Source: Mycobacterium sp. DL (GTDB taxonomy: Bacteria > Actinomycetota > Actinomycetes > Mycobacteriales > Mycobacteriaceae). Taken from it: a stretch of 64,000 nt of DNA. The notes beneath the pieces are model-generated. The model saw only the letters and a program-made list of their open reading frames with translations. It ran no database searches and was not told the DNA's origin. A program made the translations under genes and the position numbers. Below, in pieces: positions 52,281-61,696 of the stretch (its first letter is position 1; each line of letters opens with the position of its first letter). The stretch is from contig NZ_CP155796.1 of NCBI RefSeq assembly GCF_039729195.1, positions 1,116,001 through 1,180,000 of the forward strand. Direction: 5' to 3'.

Positions 52281-52801
52281 GACGTCCCTCCTTCCAGCGT
52301 TGGGTATTGCGCGCGGAACGCTCGTCGCGCCCGCACCAGCAGCGCCTCGGTGGCGTGCACCGTGCGACCTATCAACTCGGCACATTCGGGCACCGAGCAG
52401 TCGTCCAAGTAGCGCAACGCCAGCACCGTGCGGTGGTGCTCGGGCAGCCGGGAGAGCACCTGTTCGGCGACGATGCGGTCGAGTTCGGCGTCCCAGTCGT
52501 CGGCGGCGTCGACCGGCTCGGGCAATTCGGCGACGGGTATCAAGAAGCGGTCGTGGCGCCTGCGGTAGTGGTCGGCCAGTTTGTGGCGTGCCACTCCGAT
52601 CAACCACGGCACCGTCAACGGGGGAGGTGTTTTCCTTCTGGCCGTGTCCATCGCCGCCAGAAAGGTCTCCGACGTGAGGTCCTCGGCCGTCGCGCGGTCA
52701 CCGCAGCGCCTGACGAAATATCCGTACACCGCCGGCAGGGCTTCGTCGTACAGCTCCAGCAGTGCCCGCGGCGCGTTGTGACCAGTCGGTTGGGCGCTCA
52801 C
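52277..52801 (-). CDS. ECF-type RNA polymerase sigma factor
   Basis: 174 residues from the GTG at 52801. Region 2 is visible at VYGYFVRRCGDRATAEDLTS and region 4 at LSRLPEHHRTVLALRYLDDC followed by the helix-turn-helix SVPECAELIGRTVHATEALL. No anti-sigma gene is adjacent; instead the VOC protein is co-translated with it. This sigma/VOC pairing is seen in other actinobacteria. It would direct polymerase to a small stress regulon that cannot be predicted here. Confidence 0.9.
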   Translation of the reverse strand: MSAQPTGHNAPRALLELYDEALPAVYGYFVRRCGDRATAEDLTSETFLAAMDTARRKTPPPLTVPWLIGVARHKLADHYRRRHDRFLIPVAELPEPVDAADDWDAELDRIVAEQVLSRLPEHHRTVLALRYLDDCSVPECAELIGRTVHATEALLVRARRAFRAQYPTLEGGTS

Positions 52802-52845
52802 ATCCTTATCGTCGCCCTTGAGGCCCGAACTCCGACACCCCGAGT

Positions 52846-53451
52846 TCAGAGTCCGGTCAAGCCTGGCGCGAGCAGGTCGAATGCGTCGCTCAGGGCGGCC
52901 GGCAGTGCCACCGTCTCGTCCTCGAGCCACTGCCCGTAGGCGGCCAGCGCCACCCCGAGCATCGTCCACGCCACTGTCTGTGGCACCAGATCGGCTGCTG
53001 ACACATCCAGGCGGCGGGCCACGAAAGCGGCCACCACGGCTCGCCAGCCGCCGTACATCGTCATCGAATATGCCTGCAGGGCCTCGGTTTCCAGAATCAA
53101 CCGCATCCGCTGGCGGTGACGATCGGGGTCGTCGAACTCGTTGAAAGCCAACAGGGCGGTGCGGAGCGCGTCGCGGACCGGGACGCCGGGGTCGAGGCCG
53201 GCCAACAGGGCCTGCATGTTTCCGAGGTGTGCGTCGAAGTCACCCCACGGCAGTGCGTTCTTGGAGGGGTAGTAGCGGAACAGGGTCCGCCGGGCGATCC
53301 CCGCGGCCGTCGCCACGTCATCGACGCTGACGTCGTCGAATCCGCGCGTCATGAACAAGTCGATCGCGACGTCGCTGATGTGCTCCCAGCTCGTCGACCG
53401 GCGACGGCCCACGCGACCCTTCCCAGCGTCCACCGGAATCCGCCCTTCCAT
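52846..53451 (-). CDS. mftR: TetR regulator of mycofactocin cluster
   Basis: 201 residues; the frame starts at ATG 53451. The helix-turn-helix is [32 protein letters not shown] split over residues about 40-70, followed by an alpha-helical ligand domain ([20 protein letters not shown]). Divergent from mftA across 86 bases, the standard place of MftR. The family is known to repress the cluster and to respond to long-chain acyl-CoA in M. smegmatis. Confidence 0.92.
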   Translation of the reverse strand: MEGRIPVDAGKGRVGRRRSTSWEHISDVAIDLFMTRGFDDVSVDDVATAAGIARRTLFRYYPSKNALPWGDFDAHLGNMQALLAGLDPGVPVRDALRTALLAFNEFDDPDRHRQRMRLILETEALQAYSMTMYGGWRAVVAAFVARRLDVSAADLVPQTVAWTMLGVALAAYGQWLEDETVALPAALSDAFDLLAPGLTGL

Positions 53452-53537
53452 TTAGGCACCCGATGCCATATTGTTGCGACCTGCATCACAAATGTCGAGA
53501 CCCTACCGGGGACCGCATCGGGAGAAAGGCGAGATCA
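53452..53537. promoter_or_regulatory. mftR-mftA intergenic control region
   Basis: 86 bases between divergent genes. CCCGATGC (53459-53466) is the exact complement of GCATCGGG (53515-53522), 48 bases apart, flanking the likely promoters; both arms are candidate half sites for MftR or another factor. GGGAGAAAGG before the mftA ATG is the ribosome-binding site. No convincing paired promoter hexamers were identified. Confidence 0.4.
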
Positions 53538-53630
53538 ATGGAACCGAATCAGCACGTGGAGACCGAAGAGCTGGTCACCGAGAGCTTGGTCGAGGAAGTC
53601 TCGATCGACGGGATGTGCGGGGTCTACTGA
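53538..53630 (+). CDS. mftA: Mycofactocin precursor peptide
   Basis: 30 residues, too short for routine gene calling. It starts MEPNQHVETEELVTESLVEE and ends IDGMCGVY, the conserved core whose terminal Val-Tyr dipeptide becomes the redox-active part of mycofactocin. The acidic leader is recognised by MftB. The ribosome-binding site AGAAAGG lies upstream; mftB follows two bases after the stop. The conserved sequence and exact position leave little doubt. Confidence 0.96.
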   Translation: MEPNQHVETEELVTESLVEEVSIDGMCGVY

Positions 53631-53632
53631 CC

Positions 53633-53935
53633 GTGACTGCGTCGACGGTGGAAACCGACCGTGTCTTCGATCCGGACCTGTCCTGGCGGCTGCACCCTCA
53701 GGTGGCGGTGCGGCCCGAACCGTTCGGCGCGCTGCTGTATCACTTCGGCACCCGCAAGCTCTCGTTCTTGAAGAACCGGACGATCGTCGAGGTGATCAAC
53801 CTCCTGGCTGATCACCCCGACGCTCGATCCGCCTGCCGCGCCGCGGGAATCGACGACGACGCGCAGGCCCCCTACCTACACGCTCTGGGTGTACTGGTCC
53901 AGTCCCAGATGCTGGTTCGCGAGGAGATGTCATGA
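53633..53935 (+). CDS. mftB: Mycofactocin peptide chaperone
   Basis: 100 residues from the GTG at 53633, two bases after mftA. The fold is a RiPP recognition element: AVRPEPFGALLYHFGTRKL, LSFLKNRTIVEVINLL and a C-terminal helix. It binds the MftA leader and presents the core to MftC. Upstream open frame is ignored because mftA occupies it. The stop overlaps the mftC start. Confidence 0.94.
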   Translation: MTASTVETDRVFDPDLSWRLHPQVAVRPEPFGALLYHFGTRKLSFLKNRTIVEVINLLADHPDARSACRAAGIDDDAQAPYLHALGVLVQSQMLVREEMS

Positions 53936-55122
53936 CCACTATGCAACCCGTGCCCCGGCTCGTCGATCAGTTCGAGCGCGGTCTGGACGCGCCGATCTGC
54001 CTGACGTGGGAGCTGACGTACGCCTGCAACCTGTCGTGTGTGCACTGCCTGTCGTCGTCGGGCAAGCGCGATCCGCGCGAGCTGTCCACGCAACAGTGCA
54101 AGGACATCATCGACGAGCTGGAACGGATGCAGGTGTTCTACGTGAACATCGGCGGCGGCGAACCCACTGTGCGATCGGACTTCTGGGAGCTCGTCGACTA
54201 CGCGACCGCCCACCACGTCGGCGTCAAGTTCTCCACCAACGGAGTTCGCATCAATCGCGAGGTGGCAGCGAAGCTGGCTGCCAGCGACTACGTCGACGTG
54301 CAGATCTCGCTGGACGGCGCGACCGCCGAGGTCAACGATGCGGTGCGCGGTCCGGGATCCTTCGCGATGGCGACGCGCGCGTTGGAGAACCTCAGGGAGG
54401 CCGGCTTCACCGACGCCAAGATCTCGGTGGTGGTGACCCGCCACAACGTGGGCCAGCTCGACGATTTCAAGGCCCTGGCCGACAGCTACGACGCGACGCT
54501 GCGCATCACCCGACTGCGGCCGTCGGGCCGGGGCGCCGACGTGTGGGACGAACTCCACCCGACCCCCGCACAGCAGGTTCAGCTCTACGACTGGCTGGTG
54601 GCCAACGGCGAGCGGGTCCTCACCGGTGACTCGTTCTTCCACCTGTCGGGCCTGGGTGAACCGGGTGCGCTGGCCGGGTTGAATCTGTGCGGAGCGGGCC
54701 GGGTGGTTTGCCTGATCGATCCCCTGGGTGACGTCTACGCCTGCCCGTTCGCCATCCACGACACGTTCCTTGCCGGTAATGTGTTGTCGGACAACGGGTT
54801 CCAGAACGTCTGGCAGAACTCGGAGCTGTTCCGGGAGCTGCGTGAGCCGCAGTCGGCCGGCGCGTGCGGAAGCTGCGGCCATTACGACAGCTGCCGCGGA
54901 GGCTGCATGGCCGCCAAGTTCTTCACCGGTCTTCCGCTCGACGGCCCGGACCCGGAGTGCGTCGAGGGCTACGGCGAGCCGGCATTGGCTCGCGAGCGTG
55001 ACAAGCCCAAGTCCAGCGTCGACCACTCCCGTACCGGGAACCGCAAGACGCCGTCAGGTCCCATCCCGCTCACACTGCTGAGCGCTCCCCCCAAAAAGTT
55101 CTGCAACGAAAGTCCTGTGTAA
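53932..55122 (+). CDS. mftC: Mycofactocin radical SAM maturase
   Basis: 396 residues. The radical SAM cluster motif CNLSCVHC is at Cys32, Cys36 and Cys39; SAM-binding NIGGGEP follows at about residue 73. The SPASM domain has the auxiliary-cluster Cys: LCGAGRVVCLIDPLGDVYAC, ACGSCGHYDSCRGGC and a last Cys in PDPECVEG. It decarboxylates the C-terminal Tyr of MftA and forms the new carbon-carbon bond to Val. Overlaps mftB by ATGA. Confidence 0.96.
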   Translation: MTTMQPVPRLVDQFERGLDAPICLTWELTYACNLSCVHCLSSSGKRDPRELSTQQCKDIIDELERMQVFYVNIGGGEPTVRSDFWELVDYATAHHVGVKFSTNGVRINREVAAKLAASDYVDVQISLDGATAEVNDAVRGPGSFAMATRALENLREAGFTDAKISVVVTRHNVGQLDDFKALADSYDATLRITRLRPSGRGADVWDELHPTPAQQVQLYDWLVANGERVLTGDSFFHLSGLGEPGALAGLNLCGAGRVVCLIDPLGDVYACPFAIHDTFLAGNVLSDNGFQNVWQNSELFRELREPQSAGACGSCGHYDSCRGGCMAAKFFTGLPLDGPDPECVEGYGEPALARERDKPKSSVDHSRTGNRKTPSGPIPLTLLSAPPKKFCNESPV

Positions 55123-55125
55123 CCC

Positions 55126-56301
55126 ATGGCACGCGATACCTGGTTCGAAACGGTCGCCATCGCTCAGCAGCGGGCGAAGAAGCGCCTTCCCAAGTCCGCC
55201 TACCTGTCGCTGGTGTCCGCCAGCGAGAAGGGCGTGACGGTCTCCGACAACGTCGAGTCGTTCGCGGAGCTCGGCTTCGCACCGCACGTCATCGGCGCCA
55301 CCGAGAAGCGGGATATGTCGACAACGGTGATGGGGCAGGACATTTCGATGCCCGTCATCATCTCTCCGACCGGTGTGCAGGCCATCGACCCCGACGGTGA
55401 GGTGGCCGTGGCGCGGGCCGCCGCCGCGCGCGGTACCGCGATGGGCCTGTCGTCCTTCGCCAGCAAGCCGATGGAAGAGGTCACCGCGGTCAACGACAAG
55501 ATCTTCTTCCAGATCTACTGGCTGGGCAGCCGCGACGAGATACTGCAGCGGATGGAGCGGGCCCGGGCCGCGGGCGCCAAGGGTCTGATCCTGACCACCG
55601 ACTGGAGTTTCTCGCACGGTCGCGACTGGGGCAGCCCCAAGATCCCCGAGGCGATGAACCTCGCCACCATGGTGCGGATGTTCCCCGAGGTGGTCACCAA
55701 GCCGCGCTGGCTGTGGAGCTTCGGCAAGGGGCTGCGGCCACCGGCCCTGCGGGTGCCCAACCAGGGCCGACGCGGTGAGGCCGGCCCGGCGTTCTTCGAG
55801 GCGTACGGGCAGTGGATGGGCACCCCGCCGCCGACCTGGGAGGACGTCGCCTGGTTGCGTCAGCAGTGGGGCGGACAGTTCATGCTGAAGGGAACGGTGC
55901 GGGTCGACGACGCCAAACGTGCTGTTGATGCGGGCGTTTCGGCGATCACCGTGTCCAACCACGGCGGCAACAATCTCGATGGCACCCCGGCGGCGATCCG
56001 GTGCCTGCCCGCCATTGCCGATGCGGTCGGCGATCAGATCGAGGTTTTGCTGGATGGCGGAGTCCGGCGGGGCAGCGATGTGGTCAAGGCCGTCGCTCTC
56101 GGCGCGAGGGCGGTCATGCTCGGCAGGGCATATCTGTGGGGTCTGGCCGCCAACGGCCAGGCGGGTGTCGAGAATGTTCTGGACATCATGCACGGCGGTA
56201 TCGACTCGGCCCTGATGGGTCTCGGCAAATCTTCGATCCACGAATTGACGCGCGAGGACATTCTGATTCCCGACGGATTCACCCGCACGCTCGGAGTGTG
56301 A
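55126..56301 (+). CDS. mftD: Pre-mycofactocin synthase (FMN alpha-hydroxyacid oxidase family)
   Basis: 391 residues, three bases after mftC. FMN-binding alpha-hydroxyacid oxidase fold: IISPTGVQAIDPDGEVAVAR, ILTTDWSFSHGRDWG, the catalytic region SNHGGNNLDGTPAAIRCLP with His, and phosphate-binding LDGGVRRGSDVVKAVALGA. It is named as a lactate dehydrogenase (LldD1) in older annotations, but in this cluster it oxidatively deaminates the AHDP intermediate to pre-mycofactocin. After it comes a 144-base gap before mftE. Confidence 0.95.
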   Translation: MARDTWFETVAIAQQRAKKRLPKSAYLSLVSASEKGVTVSDNVESFAELGFAPHVIGATEKRDMSTTVMGQDISMPVIISPTGVQAIDPDGEVAVARAAAARGTAMGLSSFASKPMEEVTAVNDKIFFQIYWLGSRDEILQRMERARAAGAKGLILTTDWSFSHGRDWGSPKIPEAMNLATMVRMFPEVVTKPRWLWSFGKGLRPPALRVPNQGRRGEAGPAFFEAYGQWMGTPPPTWEDVAWLRQQWGGQFMLKGTVRVDDAKRAVDAGVSAITVSNHGGNNLDGTPAAIRCLPAIADAVGDQIEVLLDGGVRRGSDVVKAVALGARAVMLGRAYLWGLAANGQAGVENVLDIMHGGIDSALMGLGKSSIHELTREDILIPDGFTRTLGV

Positions 56302-56445
56302 ACGGGCCGCGCGGCGGGTGGTCTCGCTGCGCGGGACTGTGGTGCAGACGTGGCGCGGGGGGCTGGCGTGGTTCCCCGATCGTGGACCACATCCCATGAT
56401 CGGAAATCAATTGCCACGCATGCGTCAACAATTGGCGCACGCCAG

Positions 56446-57186
56446 ATGAATTCGGCCTACGATCGTCGCGTGGCATTCCCCAGCAAGCTCGGGGACTCAA
56501 CGTCGAGGCAGCTGCAGAACACGTCGCCCGCGCTGGTCGTCCCAGTAGGTTCCACCGAGCAGCATGGACCCCATCTGCCTCTGGACACCGATACTCGCAT
56601 CGCAACCGCGGTCGCCGCTGCGCTCGTGGAGCGCCTGGGTGGGAGTGCCGACCACTGGCTGGTCGCCCCTGCCGTTGGCTACGGCGCCAGCGGCGAGCAC
56701 GAAGGCTTCCCCGGCACGATCTCGATTGGCACACCGGTACTGGCGGAACTGCTTGTGGAGTTCGCCCGTTCGGCCTCTCGCTGGACCTCGCGCCTGGTGT
56801 TCGTCAACGGCCACGGCGGAAACGTCGATGCGCTGCGCCGGGCGGTGGGGACGCTCCGGTACGAAGGGCGGGACGCGGGGTGGTGCTCGTGCAGCTCCAG
56901 CAACGCCGACGCGCATGCCGGGCACACCGAAACATCTGTATTGCTACATATTTCACCGGGTGTCGTGAGGGAGGATCAGCGAGTACCGGGCAACCGGGCT
57001 CCCTTGTCCGAACTGATGCCTGAGATGCTTCGTGGGGGAGTCGCCGCAGTCAGTTCGCTGGGGGTACTCGGCGACCCGACCACGGCGACGGCGGAGGAGG
57101 GGAGAAGGATCTTTGCCGAAATGGTTGACGCATGTCTGGGGAGGGTCATCCGGTGGGCGCCCGATCAGCAGGGAATGTTGAGGTGA
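56446..57186 (+). CDS. mftE: Mycofactocin precursor peptidase (creatininase family)
   Basis: 246 residues from ATG 56446 ([19 protein letters not shown]), chosen because it matches the known start of the family. Creatininase-fold metal ligands are visible: [19 protein letters not shown] (Glu, His, Asp), [13 protein letters not shown] and [16 protein letters not shown]. It cleaves the modified C-terminal dipeptide from MftA, giving AHDP. The stop overlaps mftF by GTGA. Confidence 0.94.
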   Translation: MNSAYDRRVAFPSKLGDSTSRQLQNTSPALVVPVGSTEQHGPHLPLDTDTRIATAVAAALVERLGGSADHWLVAPAVGYGASGEHEGFPGTISIGTPVLAELLVEFARSASRWTSRLVFVNGHGGNVDALRRAVGTLRYEGRDAGWCSCSSSNADAHAGHTETSVLLHISPGVVREDQRVPGNRAPLSELMPEMLRGGVAAVSSLGVLGDPTTATAEEGRRIFAEMVDACLGRVIRWAPDQQGMLR

Positions 57187-58595
57187 CCGGGCCGCGCCTG
57201 CCCGACGGGTTCGCGGTTCAGGTGGATCGACGGGTGCGAGTCCTCGGGGAGGGGGCTGCGCTTCTGGGCGGTTCGCCCACCCGCCTGCTCCGGCTGGCCC
57301 CGGCCGCGCAGACCATGCTGGCCGGCGGCAGGCTCGAGGTGCACGACGCGGTCAGCGCTCAATTGGCGCGCACCCTGCTGGACGCAACTGTTGCCCATCC
57401 GCGACCGCTCAGTGGACCGTCACACCGGGACGTCACCGTCGTGATTCCGGTGCGGGACAATCCTTCCGGGCTCGACAGGTTGGTCTATTCGCTGCGTGGT
57501 CTGCGCGTTGTGATCGTCGACGACGGTTCCGTGACCCCGGTGCTGGAATCCGACTTCACCGGCGTGCACTGCGACCTGACGATCCTGCGGCACTCGCGCA
57601 ACAAGGGGCCGGCCGCCGCACGTAACACCGGACTGCGGGCGTGTGACACCGACTTCGTCGCCTTCCTCGACTCCGATGTGGTGCCCCGCCGCGGTTGGCT
57701 CGAGGCACTGCTCGGGCACTTCTGTGATCCTGCGGTGGCACTGGCAGCACCGCGGATCGTCGCGTTGCATCCGTCCGACAGCGCGGTGGCGCGTTACGAG
57801 GCGGTGCGGTCGTCGCTCGACCTCGGGTTGCGCGAGGCCCCGGTGGTTCCGCTCGGCACGGTGTCCTATGTTCCGAGCGCCGCTATCATCTGCCGCCGTC
57901 GAACCTTGATCGAGGTCGGCGGCTTCGACGAGTCACTGGTGTCCGGTGAGGACGTCGACCTGTGCTGGCGGCTGAACGAGGTGGGCGCGCGGCTTCGGTA
58001 CGAACCGATCGCCACGGTGGCCCACGATCACCGCACCGAGCTGCGAAAGTGGTTCGTCCGCAAGTCGTTCTACGGCGGCTCGGCGGCACCGCTGGCGATC
58101 CGTCATCCCGGCAAGACGGCGCCACTGGTGATCTCGGGGTGGACGTTGGTGGTCTGGCTGCTGGCGGCAATCGGCTCGAGCCTCGGGTACCTGGGATCCG
58201 CCGCCGTCGCGGGTATCACCGGGCGCCGCATCGCCAAGTCGTTGTCCAGCGTGCAGACAGAACCGATCGAGGTCGCGCTCGTCGCGGTGCACGGGCTGTG
58301 GTCGGCGGCCCTGCAGTTGGCGTCGGCGATCTGCCGCCACTACTGGCCGATCGCGCTGGTCGCCGCGGTGTTTTCACGACGCTGTCGCCAGGTGGTGTTG
58401 GTGGCCGCGGTGCTCGACGGCGTGTTCGACTGGATCACCCGAAACGGCAACGCCGACGACGAGACCCAGCGGGTCGGCGTGCTCACCTATGTGCTGCTCA
58501 AACGTCTCGACGACATCGCCTACGGTTTGGGGCTGTGGAGCGGCGTGGTGCGCGAGCGGCATGCCGGCGCGCTCAAGCCGCAGATCCGGACCTGA
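57183..58595 (+). CDS. mftF: Mycofactocin glycosyltransferase
   Basis: 470 residues from the GTG at 57183; the frame runs on upstream inside mftE, but [20 protein letters not shown] is the normal start. GT2 domain: [11 protein letters not shown], a DxD-type [11 protein letters not shown] (residues about 170-180), and [18 protein letters not shown] with the acid-base ED. Hydrophobic helices toward the C-terminus ([20 protein letters not shown]) anchor it to the membrane. It adds the beta-1,4-glucose chain of mature mycofactocin. Confidence 0.95.
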   Translation: MTGPRLPDGFAVQVDRRVRVLGEGAALLGGSPTRLLRLAPAAQTMLAGGRLEVHDAVSAQLARTLLDATVAHPRPLSGPSHRDVTVVIPVRDNPSGLDRLVYSLRGLRVVIVDDGSVTPVLESDFTGVHCDLTILRHSRNKGPAAARNTGLRACDTDFVAFLDSDVVPRRGWLEALLGHFCDPAVALAAPRIVALHPSDSAVARYEAVRSSLDLGLREAPVVPLGTVSYVPSAAIICRRRTLIEVGGFDESLVSGEDVDLCWRLNEVGARLRYEPIATVAHDHRTELRKWFVRKSFYGGSAAPLAIRHPGKTAPLVISGWTLVVWLLAAIGSSLGYLGSAAVAGITGRRIAKSLSSVQTEPIEVALVAVHGLWSAALQLASAICRHYWPIALVAAVFSRRCRQVVLVAAVLDGVFDWITRNGNADDETQRVGVLTYVLLKRLDDIAYGLGLWSGVVRERHAGALKPQIRT

Positions 58596-58602
58596 CGCGC
58601 CT

Positions 58603-60063
58603 TTGCACAGCGACCGTTTTGCTCCTCGCGTCCGCAGTGACATCCTGATCGTCGGCGCCGGGAGTGCGGGATCCGTGCTTGCAGAACGGCTTTCCGCCGA
58701 CGACCGTTGCCGGGTGACCGTGGTGGAAGCGGGTCCCGGGCCGGGTGACCCGCGGATCTACAGCCAGATCACCGATGGTCTGCGCCTTCCGATCGGGGAG
58801 GCGAGTTCGGTGGTCCGGCGGTATCAGACGACGCTGACCGACGCACCCGAACGGTCCGCGCAGATCATGCGCGGCGCCGTCGTCGGCGGATCGGGTGCGA
58901 TCAACGGGGGGTACTTCTGTCGCGCCCTGCCGTCCGACGTCGACGGATGGGCGCTGCCGGGCTGGTCCTGGTCCGAGGTCCTCCCACACTTCATCGCGAT
59001 CGAGAACGACCTGGACTTCGACAGTCCACTGCATGGCTCGGCCGGGCCGATCACCGTGCGTCGGGTCAATGAATTCAACGGCTGCACAGCAGCATTCGTG
59101 GAATCGGCACAGTCGGCGGGGTTCGGCTGGATCGACGATCTCAACGGGTCGACACCGGAGGTCCCGCTGGGGCCGGGAGTCGGTGCGGTGCCGCTCAACA
59201 TCGAGGGCGGCACCCGCGTCGGCCCCGGGGGTGCCTTTCTGCAACCGGCGTTGCAGCGTCCCAACCTGACCCTGCTCGCCGATACCCAGGTGCGCCGGAT
59301 TCGGGTGGACGCCGGGCGGGCCACCGCGCTGGAGTGCCGCGGGCCCGGCGGAGACGTGGTGCTGACCGCCGACCGGATCGTGCTGTCCGCCGGCGCCATC
59401 GGTTCCGCCCACCTGCTGATGCTGTCGGGAATCGGACCCGGGGACGACCTGAGGCACGCGGGCGTGTCCGTGGGGGTGGATCTGCCCGTCGGCGTCGGTA
59501 CCGTCGATCACCCGGAATGGGTGCTACCGGTGAGCTGGCCGCCGACGCATGGCGTGCCCCCGTTGGAGGCGGTGCTGACGACTGGTGAGGGCCTTGAGAT
59601 CAGGCCTTACACAGCGGGTTTCGGAGCGATGACCAGCGGTCGCCGCGATGACCCGACCGACCGGCCGCACCTCGGGGTGACGTTGATGCGTCCCCGGTCG
59701 CGAGGCCGGATCACGCTCGTGTCCGCGGATCCCGACCGCGCCCCGGTGATCGAACATCACTACGACAGCGAGGCCGCAGATGTCGAGCTGCTCCGGAGAG
59801 GGTCCGAGCTCGCGCATGAATTAGCCGGTACCACAGTAGAATCCGAACCCTCGTGGTCGACATCGCAGCACCTGTGCGGTAGTGCCCGGATGGGCGGTGA
59901 CGGTGACCCGACTGCGGTGGTCGACGCTCAGTGTCGGGTATTGGGCGTCGACGGACTGTGGGTCGTCGATGGGTCGATCCTGCCCGCCATCACCAGTCGC
60001 GGACCGCACGCGACGATCGTGATGGCCGGCCACCGCGCGACGGAGTTCATCGCCGCTCGGTGA
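58603..60063 (+). CDS. mftG: Mycofactocin dehydrogenase (GMC oxidoreductase)
   Basis: 486 residues counted from the TTG at 58603; ATG 58561 is the alternative and would overlap mftF by 35 bases. GMC features: FAD-binding ILIVGAGSAGSVLAERLSAD, second FAD segment IMRGAVVGGSGAINGGYFC, GAIGSAHLLMLSGIGPGDDL, and the C-terminal catalytic His/Asn region LCGSARMGGDGDPTAVV with TSRGPHATIVMAG. MftG oxidises mycofactocinol and passes the electrons to the respiratory chain, restoring the cofactor used by SDR enzymes. Its end overlaps the convergent exporter by 17 bases. Confidence 0.9.
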   Translation: MHSDRFAPRVRSDILIVGAGSAGSVLAERLSADDRCRVTVVEAGPGPGDPRIYSQITDGLRLPIGEASSVVRRYQTTLTDAPERSAQIMRGAVVGGSGAINGGYFCRALPSDVDGWALPGWSWSEVLPHFIAIENDLDFDSPLHGSAGPITVRRVNEFNGCTAAFVESAQSAGFGWIDDLNGSTPEVPLGPGVGAVPLNIEGGTRVGPGGAFLQPALQRPNLTLLADTQVRRIRVDAGRATALECRGPGGDVVLTADRIVLSAGAIGSAHLLMLSGIGPGDDLRHAGVSVGVDLPVGVGTVDHPEWVLPVSWPPTHGVPPLEAVLTTGEGLEIRPYTAGFGAMTSGRRDDPTDRPHLGVTLMRPRSRGRITLVSADPDRAPVIEHHYDSEAADVELLRRGSELAHELAGTTVESEPSWSTSQHLCGSARMGGDGDPTAVVDAQCRVLGVDGLWVVDGSILPAITSRGPHATIVMAGHRATEFIAAR

Positions 60064-61624
60064 GCTTGCGGACCGCGCGGGACTGCCGACCGTCGCGACC
60101 GGGTGACCAGACCGCGACGAAGGCCGCCGCGACGAGGATCGCCGCGGAGAGCACCAGCAGCGCCTGGTCCATCGCGTGCAGGAATGCCGACTCGGCGAGG
60201 GCGGCCAGTTGTGCGCCCATCGGGCCCATCTGTTCGGCGACGGACAGTGCGTAGGCGAGCGATTCGGTCGCGGCTTCGCGGCTCTGGTCCGGGAAGGCGC
60301 CCACGTTCGGTGCCAACGCGTGCTGATAGCCCGCAGCGAGAACCGATCCGGCGACGGCGATGCCGAGCGCCGCACCGATCTCACGGGTGGCGTCGTTGAC
60401 CGCGGAGGCCACACCTTGCTTCTCGTCCGGTACCGCGCCCATGATCGCCGAAGTCGTCGGCGCCGTGCACAGTCCGATACCCGAGGCCATGATCAGCAGC
60501 GGCCACGCCAGATCCAGGTACGACGACTCGGCTTCGAGGGTGCGCATGCAGAACAGCCCGGTTGCCAACATCAACAAACCGACGGTCACCACCGCCCGCA
60601 GGCCGAATCTGGGGAGATAGAGGTGCACGGTGGCGCTGAGGATGAGCACGGGGAAGACCAGCGGTGTCAACGCGAATGCGGTCGTGATGGGGCTGTACCC
60701 GAGCACCAACTGCATGAACTGCATTGCCACGAAGAAGAATCCGAAGTTCGCGAAGAACAGGAAGGTGATGCCGACGGCGCCGGTGGCGAAATCGGGTCTG
60801 CCGAAGAGTCGCACGTCGAGGAGCGGGTGCTCTCGCCGCAACTGGACCCGCGTGAAGACCGCGGCGATGGCCACGCCGGCCGCCATGCAGAACAGCACGG
60901 CGGGGTCGGTCCACCCGCGGTGGGGGGCCTCGATCACCCCGAGCGCGAACACCGCGATCGCCGCTCCGATGAGTCCGCCGCCGAGCCAGTCGACCGGCGC
61001 GGCGCTCTCGTCACGCGACGACCCGATGGTGCAGGTGAGCCCGAACAGTACTACTGCGGCTGCGCCGAACGCGTAGAAGATGGACTGCCACGGGAAGAAG
61101 TGCAGCAGTGTCCCGGTGCCCAGGAATCCGACGATCGCCGCGGAACCCGCAACGCCCGCCCAGATCCCGACGGCCTTGTTGCGTTCGGACTTCGGAAACG
61201 CCGCGGTGAGCAGTGACAGCGTCGCAGGCATGATGAACGCTGCGCCGAAACCCGCCACCGCGCGTGCAGCGATGATCTGCGTCGGACTGTCCCACACCAC
61301 GGGGGCCAGGGAAGCCACGCCGAAGATCGCGAGCCCGGCGAGGAGCGCGCCGCGGCGGCCGTAACGGTCGCCGAGGGCCCCGGCGAGCAGCAGCAGACAG
61401 GCCAGCGCGAGCGTGTAGCCGTCGATCACCCACGTCAGTTGCGTCTGGGTCGCCGACGTCTCGACCGCGAGGTCGGGCAGTGCGGCGTTGAGCGCGACCA
61501 TGGACGCGATGACCAGGAGGACGTCGGCGCACGCGATGGTGAGCAGCCACGTCCGTCTGCGCGGGGACAGGGTGGCGGCGTCGGCGTCGATATCCTGGCT
61601 GGACCCGTCGAGGGTGTCGACCAT
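60047..61624 (-). CDS. MFS drug-exporter-type permease (DHA2 family, 14 helices)
   Basis: 525 residues from ATG 61624 (GAGAGA upstream). Fourteen membrane helices; motif A between helices 2 and 3 reads GALGDRYGRRGALLAG, and motif C-like GFGAAFIMPATLSLLTAAFP follows. The family exports drugs and dyes against protons. Divergent from a TetR gene with a shared operator at 61655-61669, so it is probably induced by the compound it exports. Confidence 0.92.
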   Translation of the reverse strand: MVDTLDGSSQDIDADAATLSPRRRTWLLTIACADVLLVIASMVALNAALPDLAVETSATQTQLTWVIDGYTLALACLLLLAGALGDRYGRRGALLAGLAIFGVASLAPVVWDSPTQIIAARAVAGFGAAFIMPATLSLLTAAFPKSERNKAVGIWAGVAGSAAIVGFLGTGTLLHFFPWQSIFYAFGAAAVVLFGLTCTIGSSRDESAAPVDWLGGGLIGAAIAVFALGVIEAPHRGWTDPAVLFCMAAGVAIAAVFTRVQLRREHPLLDVRLFGRPDFATGAVGITFLFFANFGFFFVAMQFMQLVLGYSPITTAFALTPLVFPVLILSATVHLYLPRFGLRAVVTVGLLMLATGLFCMRTLEAESSYLDLAWPLLIMASGIGLCTAPTTSAIMGAVPDEKQGVASAVNDATREIGAALGIAVAGSVLAAGYQHALAPNVGAFPDQSREAATESLAYALSVAEQMGPMGAQLAALAESAFLHAMDQALLVLSAAILVAAAFVAVWSPGRDGRQSRAVRKLTERR

Positions 61625-61654
61625 GTCGTCTCTCTCTCGGCAGGGGATACTTTT

Positions 61655-61669
61655 GAGACTAACAGTCTC
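61655..61669. promoter_or_regulatory. TetR operator between exporter and regulator genes
   Basis: GAGACT-AAC-AGTCTC is a perfect inverted repeat with 6-base arms and 3-base centre in the 72-base gap between the exporter (start 61624) and the TetR gene (start 61697). Spacing and symmetry are typical of TetR operators. Confidence 0.7.
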
Positions 61670-61696
61670 GTACCCGTGCGGAAGGTGGCGGAAACG

